The position numbers and the translations under genes are program-made. Source: a virus. Taken from it: 64,000 bases of DNA. The DNA lies in the IMG/VR virus record IMGVR_UViG_3300020411_004289, positions 1 through 64,000 of that record. One strand, written 5' to 3'. Each line of letters begins with the position of its first letter. The stretch's first letter is position 1. Shown here piece by piece: positions 33,827 to 42,464 of this stretch. Under the pieces are notes generated by a model. That model was given only the letters and a program-made list of their open reading frames with translations, searched no databases and had not been told where the DNA came from.

Positions 33827-34986
33827 AAAAAGTCGTAATAAGAGCACCGCTTTTAACAAAATCCGGATACGGAGTACACTCCCGTCAGCTATTTCAATAT
33901 CTAGTAGGAAAACCAAACATAGAACTAAAAACTCAGATAGTGCCGTGGGGAATAACACCATGGTATACTAATTTTGATAGTTGCAATGGTTTGATCGGCG
34001 AGGCAATAAAGAGATCGAATACGACACCCGAAGAAAAATTCGACGTATCCTTTCAAGTACAGCTTCCAAATGAGTGGGATGCAGGCGTCGCATCTTACAA
34101 CGTAGGCGTCACGGCCGGAGTCGAAACTGATAAGTGCAACCCGACATGGGGGTCTGTTCACTGTAACAAGATGGATAAAATCATAGTTCCCTCAGCGCAT
34201 ACTGAAAAAAGCTTTAAAAACAGCGCTGTGATTCAAACTCCAATGCATGTAGTGCCAGAGGCATATTTTGAAAACTTGATAAACACACCTGAACATCTAG
34301 ATCTAGATATCAGCACTAATTTTAATTTTTTGACTGTAGGTGTACTAACCGGTTTTACACCAGACACAGATAGAAAGAATTTATTTTACTTGATCAAGTG
34401 GTTTGTTGAAGAGTTTAGAAATGACCCTGATGTTGGACTTATTGTTAAGACAAATAGTGGTAGAGACACAGCTATTGACAAGTCTGCTACACGTCAAATG
34501 CTAAATAAAATTTTAAAAGAAGTTGGACACGAAGGAACACCTAAAGTGCATCTTCTGCATGGGTCAATGACCCGTGATGAAATGAACGCATTGTACAAGA
34601 ATTCAAAGGTAAAAGCACTAATATCAGCAACTAGAGGAGAAGGGTTTGGTCTGCCGCTTCTAGAAGCTTCAGTTGCAGGATTGCCTGTCTTGGCGACCAA
34701 TTGGTCAGCCCATACAGAGTTTCTTAATATGGGAAGATGGGTAAAGTTTGATTATGATCTAATGCCAATTAGCGAGCAAAGATGTGATAACAATATTTTT
34801 ATGCCAGGTGCTAATTGGGCGTATGCTCGAGAAGAATCATTTAAAAAATCGTTAAGAAAATTTTATAAGAACTCAGAGATTCCAACACGATGGGCAGCAG
34901 ATCTATCAGAAAAATTAAAAGATACACATTCAATATCTTCTATCATAAAATGCTATGATAAAGTTCTGAAAGAGGTTCTGGGTTGA
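33823..34986 (+). CDS. GT4 glycosyltransferase
   Basis: A 387-residue GT-B enzyme. VVIRAPLLTKSGYGVHSRQL opens the N-terminal domain with the SGYGVHSR acceptor loop. FNFLTVGVLTGFTPDTDRKN and ATRGEGFGLPLLEASVAGLP (E-x7-E) form the donor site. It is the last clear glycan gene before the late-gene module. The following TTG-started gene overlaps it by four bases, tying the glycan operon to the structural genes. Confidence 0.9.
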   Translation: MKKVVIRAPLLTKSGYGVHSRQLFQYLVGKPNIELKTQIVPWGITPWYTNFDSCNGLIGEAIKRSNTTPEEKFDVSFQVQLPNEWDAGVASYNVGVTAGVETDKCNPTWGSVHCNKMDKIIVPSAHTEKSFKNSAVIQTPMHVVPEAYFENLINTPEHLDLDISTNFNFLTVGVLTGFTPDTDRKNLFYLIKWFVEEFRNDPDVGLIVKTNSGRDTAIDKSATRQMLNKILKEVGHEGTPKVHLLHGSMTRDEMNALYKNSKVKALISATRGEGFGLPLLEASVAGLPVLATNWSAHTEFLNMGRWVKFDYDLMPISEQRCDNNIFMPGANWAYAREESFKKSLRKFYKNSEIPTRWAADLSEKLKDTHSISSIIKCYDKVLKEVLG

Positions 34987-35291
34987 TATATCTTGTTGTA
35001 TTTTTAAGCATTCTAAGCATCGTTGCAATTTTTTATTGTGTACGATTCGGTCTGTTAATATTAAAAATACAAGATTCTTTAGAGGAGGCTCTAGATGTTA
35101 TTGATGAAAAGTACTCGTCAATAACTGAGATCTGTGAGCGGCCCCTTTTTTTTGATAGCCCTGAAGTTAGAAAAGTTTTAGAAGACATAAAGGGTACTAG
35201 AAAAGCTTTGCATGAAATAGCTTTCTCTCTTTCTAAGGATTTTGAGCTACTTGACGATGAAGAACAAGAAGGGGAAGAAGCAGTTCAATGA
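34983..35291 (+). CDS. Small single-pass membrane protein
   Basis: A 102-residue protein read from a TTG start overlapping the upstream TGA. Residues 2-28 are strongly hydrophobic (YLVVFLSILSIVAIFYCV then FGLLIL), a likely signal anchor. The rest is an acidic helical segment (IQDSLEEALDVIDEKY) ending in DDEEQEGEEAVQ. It overlaps the sigma-factor gene by four bases. A spanin-like or membrane-association role is possible, but no family was recognised. Confidence 0.65.
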   Translation: MIYLVVFLSILSIVAIFYCVRFGLLILKIQDSLEEALDVIDEKYSSITEICERPLFFDSPEVRKVLEDIKGTRKALHEIAFSLSKDFELLDDEEQEGEEAVQ

Positions 35292-36019
35292 AAGGCCGAA
35301 AAAAGATAAGAAGAAATCCGGGCAAGCCGCGCAACATGTACTTTACAATGGACACACAGGCAGCAATTGTAAAGTATCAAGAGACTGAAAAGCAAGAAGA
35401 TAAATTAAAAATATACGAAAAAGAAATATTACCAGCTTTCTCTAAGCTTTCAGAAAATTTAATTTTTGTCTATAAGTTTAATTCACCTTACTCACTTTTT
35501 GAAGAGTTAAAAGCAGATTGTGTTTCTTTTTTGTACGAATCAATTCATAAATGGGATGAAGCTAGGGGAACCAAGGCATTTTCATACTTTAATGTTGTGG
35601 CAAAAAACTGGTTGATTATTAATTGTCGACAGCATAAAAAAAGAAATAGTCGACACGTGAGTATTGACAATCCGTATGGAATGTCTGCTCAGCAAAAAGC
35701 AGCTTATGAAAACTATGATGTTGTTCCGCCTCCTGATGAAACTCTAATAAAGAAAGCCCAGCGGGATCAAATACTAAAGCTTCTAGAAGATATGCGACCA
35801 AAATTAACAAACGAAAATGAGTTAATTTGTCTTCAGTCTATAGAGACACTTTTCGCAAACATAGATGACTTAGAGCTGCTAAACAAAAGAGCTGTACTAA
35901 TATACATCAGAGAGATATCCGGACTAGACAAAAAAATTATGACAAAGTCTTTATCCGTCATCAGGCGGCACTATCGAGAAATGTCCGGCAAAGAAGATAA
36001 TTACGATATATTTTTTTAG
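35288..36019 (+). CDS. Late-transcription sigma factor, T4 gp55-like
   Basis: A 243-residue protein related to T4 gp55. After a basic N-terminus (RKKIRRNPGKPRN), the segment ENLIFVYKFNSPYSLFEELK then DCVSFLYESIHKWDEARGTK then AFSYFNVVAKNWLIINCRQH follows the sigma region 2 pattern (core-binding helix and -10 recognition). Basic KKRNSRHVSIDNP comes next. gp55-type factors direct host RNA polymerase to short TATAAATA-like late promoters. The position at the head of the tail module fits. The start overlaps the upstream stop. Confidence 0.8.
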   Translation: MKGRKKIRRNPGKPRNMYFTMDTQAAIVKYQETEKQEDKLKIYEKEILPAFSKLSENLIFVYKFNSPYSLFEELKADCVSFLYESIHKWDEARGTKAFSYFNVVAKNWLIINCRQHKKRNSRHVSIDNPYGMSAQQKAAYENYDVVPPPDETLIKKAQRDQILKLLEDMRPKLTNENELICLQSIETLFANIDDLELLNKRAVLIYIREISGLDKKIMTKSLSVIRRHYREMSGKEDNYDIFF

Positions 36020-36027
36020 GCAAGAGT

Positions 36028-36393
36028 ATGAAAAAGTTAGACAGTTTACTTGACAAAAATAGAAAGCTTGAAGATAAAGTCAAGGCATTCAACGAGCTAT
36101 TAGATGGGTTGTCATCGACTGAGGATAAAAAGAAAGCACTGTGGAGAGAAATTTATGAAAACGCAGTGTCCGATAGAGAACGCGCCTCAATTTTATTCAC
36201 AGAAGCATTCAAAGCAATGTCAGGATCACCGACAGATCACACAACAATGGGAACTGTTATGACCAAGTACTTGGAGCGAATGTGTAAGTCAAACGATCAG
36301 ATTCTTCAGCTTTCTGACTTAATTTCGAAAGCCGAGAAAGAAGAGTCACAAGTAAATCCGGACGACATATTTTCAAAAATATCTGAGGGTTAA
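36028..36393 (+). CDS. Small helical protein, possible terminase small subunit (gp16-like)
   Basis: A 121-residue, mostly helical acidic protein. The segment RASILFTEAFKAMSGSPTDH then TMGTVMTKYLERMCKSNDQI then LQLSDLISKAEKEE resembles the central coiled-coil of T4 gp16 (an IFLETAK-type start, then a helix with NREILKLHKDM), which forms the terminase small-subunit ring. The N-terminus is another coiled-coil-prone helix. A terminase large subunit is not in the window. An alternative is a gp33-like co-activator, given its place after the sigma factor. Confidence 0.45.
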   Translation: MKKLDSLLDKNRKLEDKVKAFNELLDGLSSTEDKKKALWREIYENAVSDRERASILFTEAFKAMSGSPTDHTTMGTVMTKYLERMCKSNDQILQLSDLISKAEKEESQVNPDDIFSKISEG

Positions 36394-38208
36394 ATGGTCG
36401 ACAATATCAGAAAAATTTCAGGGGGTGTCTCTAATGACGTAGGCGCTGAAATAACACAGGTCGCCACTACAACTGGAATCTCAATTTTTCAAAGAGCAGT
36501 TGTCTATGAAGTTTTAGACAATTTAACTTTGCGAGACTATACTGATGAAGAATTTTTAGATTCTGCTGAAATTAATTTAACGAACCCAGAAGACTTGCCA
36601 ATAGCACCTAGAAACTCTATAATAGTACAATATGTTTCATCTGGCAAGGGTAGAGCAGATTTATCGCAAACTGTTTGCTTTCCGTTTTTTTCTTCACACT
36701 TGTCTCTTCCTCTTAAGGTTGGAGAACAAGTATGGATAATGGTCGAAACGCCTGATCAGCCCGGCGCTAGAGGTTACTGGTTATCCAGGATTCATGAGCC
36801 TGTTTTTGTAGAAGACGTCAACTATACGCACGGCGACAGAAGATACGATCCTTTGACAAAAGATTCAAATAAGTCAATTGATGCAGATGACAATGAAGTA
36901 GACCTTACAACTTTTCCAACATTTCACAATGGAAAAGATAAGACGATGTTCGACCCGGACCAATTTACAATAGCGGGCTCCGACACTTATGAAGCCGTTT
37001 TTACAGGAAGCCTTGAGGCTAATTCATTTGTCATTGAACCGGTTCCTAGGCTGACGAAAAGACCAGGTGACTTGGTAATTCAAGGATCACATAACTCTGC
37101 AATTATCCTAGGAACAGATAGAGGATATAAGGCAGGAGACAAACTTGAAAGAGAAAAATCTAATGCTGAAATACCAGAACCGTTAACTCCCGGAAAAGGT
37201 GCAATTGATATTGTTGTAGGTCGAGGCAGAATATTTGCTGAGTCTGTTGACAAATTAGACGGTGGTGAAGAAAGAGAAATTGAGCCAACTAGAACAGAAC
37301 CTAGAGTAATTAAAAACGAGCCTGGGCTCCCGGCTCCTGAAGAAGGCGGAGAGCCACCGGAAGGAAGAGGGGAATTCTACGAAGTAGACAAAAATATATC
37401 TGTCGCAAAAAAAGACAAAAGTAATAATCGGACAGACGGGAGTGAAGGCGACCCGGATTTTGTCAATGACGCTGCTAGAATTTACCTAACGATGAATTCA
37501 AATCCGGACGAAGAGTTTAATATAATTCCGGACAACATACCCCAGCCTTTTGCATCCGAGCCGGCTGCAATTGAGGCCGCAGCTGCTACTGTCGTTAAAG
37601 CTGATGAAATAAGAATAATTGCTAGAAAGACCGGCTTAGACAGTCAAAAATCAGATGAAATGTCAGGTGACAACGAAGACAAAAAAGAAACCAATGGCAG
37701 TATTAGGATTATCAAAGAAGGTGTTCGTGATGATGATTCAGCATCAATCTATATTTTACCTGATGGAACAATTCAAATAAGCGGAAAAGTAGTTTATATT
37801 GGAAGGACATCTGACGACGGAGGCAAAGAAGACGGTTCTGGAGAAAAAGGCTCTGAGCCTTATTTGAGAATGTCTGATTTTGAAAAATGGGCAGATGGAT
37901 TAATTGATGCAATTAATACAGCTTTTGAAACAGCAGAAGCCGGGATTAATGCTAATGGAGATGCAATAAATACAATGGCTTCAGCAGGCTCAGGCCCAGG
38001 TGTAGCTGTCGGAGGAGCAACACCAGGATTTGGCGCGCCCAATTCTGCATTAGGTGGTGCTGTCGCAGGTGCCTTTGCCGGAGGAATTGCCCCGGCTGGA
38101 ATGTCGGGAATGCATATGCACGCACCTGACAAATCTGCAATTGAAGAGTTCAAAAGTACAAAAGATGCGATGGAAGCTATAAAGTCAGAAAGGATATTTG
38201 GAGAATAG
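36394..38208 (+). CDS. Baseplate hub/spike OB-fold protein (T4 gp5-like, no lysozyme)
   Basis: A 604-residue structural protein. NSIIVQYVSSGKGRADLSQT and FPFFSSHLSLPLKVGEQVWI resemble the OB-fold of gp5/VgrG spike proteins; GYWLSRIHEPVFVEDVNYTH and RPGDLVIQGSHNSAIILGTD are patterns I associate with gp5-like hub proteins of T4-like marine phages. The C-terminal third is Gly/Ala-rich with a GMHMHAP end, which could hold a metal ion at a spike tip. No lysozyme motif is visible. It precedes the gp25-like wedge gene, as expected in a baseplate cluster. Confidence 0.6.
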   Translation: MVDNIRKISGGVSNDVGAEITQVATTTGISIFQRAVVYEVLDNLTLRDYTDEEFLDSAEINLTNPEDLPIAPRNSIIVQYVSSGKGRADLSQTVCFPFFSSHLSLPLKVGEQVWIMVETPDQPGARGYWLSRIHEPVFVEDVNYTHGDRRYDPLTKDSNKSIDADDNEVDLTTFPTFHNGKDKTMFDPDQFTIAGSDTYEAVFTGSLEANSFVIEPVPRLTKRPGDLVIQGSHNSAIILGTDRGYKAGDKLEREKSNAEIPEPLTPGKGAIDIVVGRGRIFAESVDKLDGGEEREIEPTRTEPRVIKNEPGLPAPEEGGEPPEGRGEFYEVDKNISVAKKDKSNNRTDGSEGDPDFVNDAARIYLTMNSNPDEEFNIIPDNIPQPFASEPAAIEAAAATVVKADEIRIIARKTGLDSQKSDEMSGDNEDKKETNGSIRIIKEGVRDDDSASIYILPDGTIQISGKVVYIGRTSDDGGKEDGSGEKGSEPYLRMSDFEKWADGLIDAINTAFETAEAGINANGDAINTMASAGSGPGVAVGGATPGFGAPNSALGGAVAGAFAGGIAPAGMSGMHMHAPDKSAIEEFKSTKDAMEAIKSERIFGE

Positions 38209-38209
38209 A

Positions 38210-38470
38210 ATGTCAGTAGGAATAGGAAATCAGAATGAAAAGTTTGAAATTGATAAGTCAAAACTAGCACCTTTAGCTGCAACCCTTTCCACAGAAATAG
38301 TAAATGCTTTTGAAAAATCCAAGTCAGGAGGAGAATGCGGTCAGAAAGTTGCAGTCGCAATTCAAAAGTATCTTGATGGGACAATTGCTTTGATTGAGAC
38401 ATCTGTAGAGTCACAAGGATTCCAAAAAGCCATGCCTCCAGGTTCATCCGGCGGTGTTGGTGGCATCTAA
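38210..38470 (+). CDS. Small hypothetical tail-module protein
   Basis: An 86-residue protein. The ATG at 38210 is used because GGAG precedes it and it starts two bases after the upstream stop; a TTG at 38198 would overlap. The sequence is a helix pair (KLAPLAATLSTEIVNAFEKS, then CGQKVAVAIQKYLDGTIALI) ending in a Gly-rich tail. It has no recognised family. The position between hub and wedge genes suggests a small baseplate or assembly protein. Confidence 0.6.
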   Translation: MSVGIGNQNEKFEIDKSKLAPLAATLSTEIVNAFEKSKSGGECGQKVAVAIQKYLDGTIALIETSVESQGFQKAMPPGSSGGVGGI

Positions 38471-38534
38471 TTAAATGTGAAACGTCAACACCTGACATGA
38501 CTACAATAGTTAGTTAACAAAGGAGTGTTGGCTA

Positions 38535-39044
38535 GTGGCAGATCAAACCCAAAATTCAAATAGAAAAAAGTACGATTTTTCGTCTGTTGGACAGACAATT
38601 GTTTCTAGCAAAAACTCTTTCATTGAAGATGAGTCTGCTCTAACCCCAGTAGGCATTCTTACACCTCTTCGTCTAGGAAACGGCAGCGACGGCCTATTTA
38701 AAATGAGCAAAGATATTATCACGCAAGTTCGGGATAATTTTAGAAACATGCTTGCTACTAACTGGGGCGATCGCTTAATGCTACATGATTTTGGCGCAAA
38801 TCTATCTGAACTAGCTTTTGAGCTAGGAACAGAGGTCGCTGATCTTGAAGCTGTAATGAGAATTAAAGCAACTACAGAAAAATATATGCCGTTCGTTACG
38901 CCAATCACATTCGAGTCTTTTAATGAGCCTTCGCCATATGCCGGAGGTGGTCTGGCATTAATAGGTGTCCGAGTGACTTATACAATTGACAGGGTAGGCG
39001 CTGAAGAATACGCAGATGAAGTAGTAATCTACACGGCAGGATAA
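38535..39044 (+). CDS. Baseplate wedge protein, gp25/GPW-like
   Basis: A 169-residue protein with a GTG start behind AAAGGAG. It shows the gp25 pattern: GILTPLRLGNGSDGLFKMSK, then IITQVRDNFRNMLATNWGDR, then LMLHDFGANLSELAFELGTE, which is the loop and helix set of the gp25/GPW (lysozyme-like fold) wedge family. Residue count is close to the family's 130-170. The gene directly precedes the gp6-like gene, as in T4 (25 then 6). It is a structural subunit of the contractile baseplate. Confidence 0.9.
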   Translation: MADQTQNSNRKKYDFSSVGQTIVSSKNSFIEDESALTPVGILTPLRLGNGSDGLFKMSKDIITQVRDNFRNMLATNWGDRLMLHDFGANLSELAFELGTEVADLEAVMRIKATTEKYMPFVTPITFESFNEPSPYAGGGLALIGVRVTYTIDRVGAEEYADEVVIYTAG

Positions 39045-39045
39045 A

Positions 39046-40893
39046 ATGGCAACAAACATAAAAAAGAAAATAAAGAAGCTAAGAAACAGATCATTTCTTG
39101 CAAGAGATTTTGAGGCATTTAGAGCAAAGCTAATAGAAGATGCTAGAATTTATTTTCCAGATAAAATTCAAGACTTCTCAGAGTCGAGTTTGGGTGGCCT
39201 ATTAGTAGACATGGTTGCTTCTGTTGGTGACTCACTGTCATTCTATCTAGACCATGAATTTAGAGAATTAGACCCGCAGTCTGCAGTAGAGCTTGACAAT
39301 ATATTAATGCACCTTAGAAATGCAGGTGTAGATGCTTACGGTGCTTCTCCTGCGTCTGTTGATTTAAGATTTTCAATCGAGGTACCAGCTGAAAAAACAA
39401 GTACAGGCTATGCACCCAAGGTATCTGCTTTACCAGTCCTTTTGCAAGGGACAGTAACTCAGTCATTTGATGGAATAACATTTGTAACATTAGAAGATCT
39501 AAACTTTGCAGAAAAAGACATCAACGGAAATTTTCTAGCATCATATGAAGTAATAGAGACTAGAAATGACGGAACGCCAGTAAAATATGAAGTTTCTAGA
39601 ATAGCAGCAGCTTCTTCAGGCCTAGAACATACAGACACGTTTACAATATCAGACAATCATGTCGCTTTTAGAGAGCTTACTCTTTCTAAAGATAATGTTT
39701 CGACAATCTCTGATGTATTAGACGGAGATGGCAACGAGTATTATGAAGTATCAGCTTTAAGCCAGGACACTATTTTTAAAGCTGTTAACAATACAAACAG
39801 AAACGATGCTCTAGAAGTGCCAAGTAATTTAGAAATAACACCAGCCCCAAGAAGATTTGTGAAAAGATATAATCCCTCAACAAGAGTGACAACCATAAGG
39901 TTCGGGTCAGGTGATGCTGATGTATTAGATGATGATATTGTACCTGATCCTAGCGATCTTTCTTTGAGCTTGTATGGAAGAAAATACACACCAAGATTTT
40001 CAATTGATCCGAACTCGTTGCTAAAAACACAGACGTTAGGAATCTCTCCAAAAAATACAAGCATCAACATAAGATATCGATACGGAGGAGGTCTGTCACA
40101 TAACGTAGGTGCCGGATCAATCTCAGAGATAACTCAGCTAGAGCTTGAATTTAGAAATACACCTATTGCAAATGAAGCTCTAAGTGCGCGACAAAGCATT
40201 AAGGTTAAAAATCCGAGTCCGGCGATAGGTGGTACAAATGCACCGACTGTAGAAGATCTTAAGGCACTAATCACATCTGCAAGAAATAGTCAATCACGAG
40301 TAGTTACAAGAGAAGATTTACTAGCAAGAATATTTACTATGCCTTCAACATTTGGTCGAGTTTTTCGTGCCAGCATAGCAACTAATCCTGTAAACCCTCT
40401 TTCGATTATACTGTATCTAGTTTCTTTAGATAGAAATGGAAATATGACTGTAGCACCTGACCAGTTAAAGAAAAATTTAAGCACGTACTTAAATGAATTT
40501 AGACTAATATCAGATGCAATTGATATCTTGGACGCAAAAATCATAAACTTTGGCGTAAAGTACTCAGTAGTCTTGGCACCAAACGTCTCAAAGGTTCAGA
40601 CGATTCAATCCATTAATCAAAAAATTGCAAATGCAATGCAAAAAAAATATTTCCAAATAGATCAGCCCGTGATAATTGATGACATTACTAACATCATAAT
40701 CAACTCTGATTACGTAATTGCGCTTTCTGATTTAAGAATATTCCCTCGTGTAGGGAATATTGAGAACAGAGAATATTCTTCCGCCACGTTTAAGTTTGAG
40801 CAAAGCACTAAGAACGGCATTATTTTCGGCCCAGCTGGATCGATATTTGAGCTAAGATTTCCTGATGACGATATTATCGGGTCAGCAATGTGA
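39046..40893 (+). CDS. Baseplate wedge protein, gp6/baseplate J-like
   Basis: A 615-residue protein that starts one base after the gp25-like gene. The N-terminus FPDKIQDFSESSLGGLLVDM followed by VASVGDSLSFYLDHEFRELD is the conserved start of gp6/J-type wedge proteins, and LKALITSARNSQSRVVTRED matches the baseplate J core region where monomers contact. The C-terminal part has NQKIANAMQKKYFQIDQPV. gp6 forms the inner ring of the baseplate. Length is close to T4 gp6 (660 residues). Confidence 0.9.
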   Translation: MATNIKKKIKKLRNRSFLARDFEAFRAKLIEDARIYFPDKIQDFSESSLGGLLVDMVASVGDSLSFYLDHEFRELDPQSAVELDNILMHLRNAGVDAYGASPASVDLRFSIEVPAEKTSTGYAPKVSALPVLLQGTVTQSFDGITFVTLEDLNFAEKDINGNFLASYEVIETRNDGTPVKYEVSRIAAASSGLEHTDTFTISDNHVAFRELTLSKDNVSTISDVLDGDGNEYYEVSALSQDTIFKAVNNTNRNDALEVPSNLEITPAPRRFVKRYNPSTRVTTIRFGSGDADVLDDDIVPDPSDLSLSLYGRKYTPRFSIDPNSLLKTQTLGISPKNTSINIRYRYGGGLSHNVGAGSISEITQLELEFRNTPIANEALSARQSIKVKNPSPAIGGTNAPTVEDLKALITSARNSQSRVVTREDLLARIFTMPSTFGRVFRASIATNPVNPLSIILYLVSLDRNGNMTVAPDQLKKNLSTYLNEFRLISDAIDILDAKIINFGVKYSVVLAPNVSKVQTIQSINQKIANAMQKKYFQIDQPVIIDDITNIIINSDYVIALSDLRIFPRVGNIENREYSSATFKFEQSTKNGIIFGPAGSIFELRFPDDDIIGSAM

Positions 40894-40901
40894 GGTAGAC
40901 A

Positions 40902-42461
40902 ATGAAGATTTTTTGTACAGCAAGTAAAGACACTTACATTACTGATAAGATTATTGATAATCGGCTTCGAGCAGAAGATGCAAATGTAGGACGAGCTGGA
41001 ACGTTAGATGTCTTTCGCTTATGGAACGAAACAATAATAAACGGCTCTGGAAGTCAAAATGAGCTTTCAAGAGCACTAATAAAGTTCGACTATCAAAAAA
41101 TTCATGAATTGACGGCATCAAAGCTTGACTTATCAAACTTTACTGCAACGCTACGACTATTTGATATGAAGACAGGTCACGCTGTCCCTGCAAACTTTAA
41201 CCTATCAGTACTACCTCTTTCAAAAGCTTTTGATGAAGGGGCAGGTAGAGATATTGGCTCTTTTGGAGATTTGGACTCTTGCAACTTTATAACTTCTTCA
41301 ATAGATGGTACCGGTGCAGCAGTATTGTGGAACATGTCAGGTGCTAATGCTATAGGAGACCTAGGTGCTGCAGATTTAGATATTTTCGATAGGGCAAATT
41401 TTAATGATGGCGCCGGCTTATCGCTTATTGCTAAGTCACAAAATTTTATAAAAGGGACAGAGGACCTATCTGTCGATGTAACAAAAATAGTTTCAGCATC
41501 AGTAGCAGGACAAATTGAAAATCATGGGTTTAGAATTGCCTTTAGCGGAAGTGAAGAAACAGATTCAAAATCTAGGTTTGTCAAAAGATTTGCGTCTAGG
41601 CATGTTTCAAACTTATCTTTGAGGCCAAAAATAGAAATCGCATTTGATGAAAGTATTCAGGACAATCATAGTAATTTTTACTTTGATCTATCAGGGTCAT
41701 TATTTTTAAACTCATACGAAAGGTCTTCTGCAGCAAATTTAGTGTCTGGCAGCGCGCTGACACCTATTGCAGGAACTAACTCGCTAATGCTCAAGCTAAA
41801 AACAGGAAGCTTTGTTTATGCAACATCAGCTTCTCAATATTCTAGAGGAACGATTGATGCAAATGGAGAGAACTTTTTAACAGGTGTCTATTCTGTATCT
41901 TTTGCAATACCTTCAACAGATACTTCTTTAGTGGCGTCTGCTAGTGATTCAACTTTGGCAAATTGGGTTGCTACTAGTGGTTCTTTGACAATGGAGGAAT
42001 ATTGGTATTCTTTGGACGGCAATGTAGGGTTTCATACAGGAAGCATAAAGATAAACAGAGCTGCTAGGACATCAGGTAATTGGACTTCTAGAGAGCCACT
42101 AATACAAATAACCAATCTGAACCATGAGTACAGTACATCAGACGAAGTATCTTTAAGAATATTTGGTAGAGATCTTGTAAATGAGCAAAACCAGCCGGCA
42201 AAGATACCGATTAATTTAAAACCTGTAATATTTGATGAAGTCTATTATAGGGTACGAAATACCAAAGATGGCAAACTAATAATAGACTTTGGTGAAGACG
42301 ACAATTCAACTAGAGTGTCTACAGATAATGAAGGCATGTTCTTCGATTTTCATATGGATACCCTATATGCTAACAATGCGTATGAATTTGAATTTCTAGT
42401 AATTGACAGAGGTCAGCGTCATGTCGTAGCCAACAGAAGCCTTCAGTTTGTTGTGAGGTAA
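40902..42461 (+). CDS. Tail protein with DNRLRE/CBM96-like beta-sandwich
   Basis: A 519-residue protein. Residues about 8-250 follow the DNRLRE/CBM96 pattern: DTYITDK at the start, NVGRAGTLDVFRLWNETI, SRALIKFDYQKI, then a late SVDVTKIVSASVAGQIENHG and FVKRFASRHVSNLSLRPKIE (the Ser-Arg-...-RP-L ending). Such domains bind polysaccharides and adhesins. The remaining half is Ser/Thr-rich beta. It has an AGGTAG ribosome-binding site. Its place among wedge genes suggests a baseplate-attached receptor-binding or collar element. Confidence 0.65.
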   Translation: MKIFCTASKDTYITDKIIDNRLRAEDANVGRAGTLDVFRLWNETIINGSGSQNELSRALIKFDYQKIHELTASKLDLSNFTATLRLFDMKTGHAVPANFNLSVLPLSKAFDEGAGRDIGSFGDLDSCNFITSSIDGTGAAVLWNMSGANAIGDLGAADLDIFDRANFNDGAGLSLIAKSQNFIKGTEDLSVDVTKIVSASVAGQIENHGFRIAFSGSEETDSKSRFVKRFASRHVSNLSLRPKIEIAFDESIQDNHSNFYFDLSGSLFLNSYERSSAANLVSGSALTPIAGTNSLMLKLKTGSFVYATSASQYSRGTIDANGENFLTGVYSVSFAIPSTDTSLVASASDSTLANWVATSGSLTMEEYWYSLDGNVGFHTGSIKINRAARTSGNWTSREPLIQITNLNHEYSTSDEVSLRIFGRDLVNEQNQPAKIPINLKPVIFDEVYYRVRNTKDGKLIIDFGEDDNSTRVSTDNEGMFFDFHMDTLYANNAYEFEFLVIDRGQRHVVANRSLQFVVR

Positions 42462-42464
42462 TTT

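Noticed and set aside
37860-38498. 212-codon open frame on the minus strand
   Set aside because: It is antisense to the hub protein end and the small gene after it; the product is low complexity and no minus-strand genes exist elsewhere in the window.
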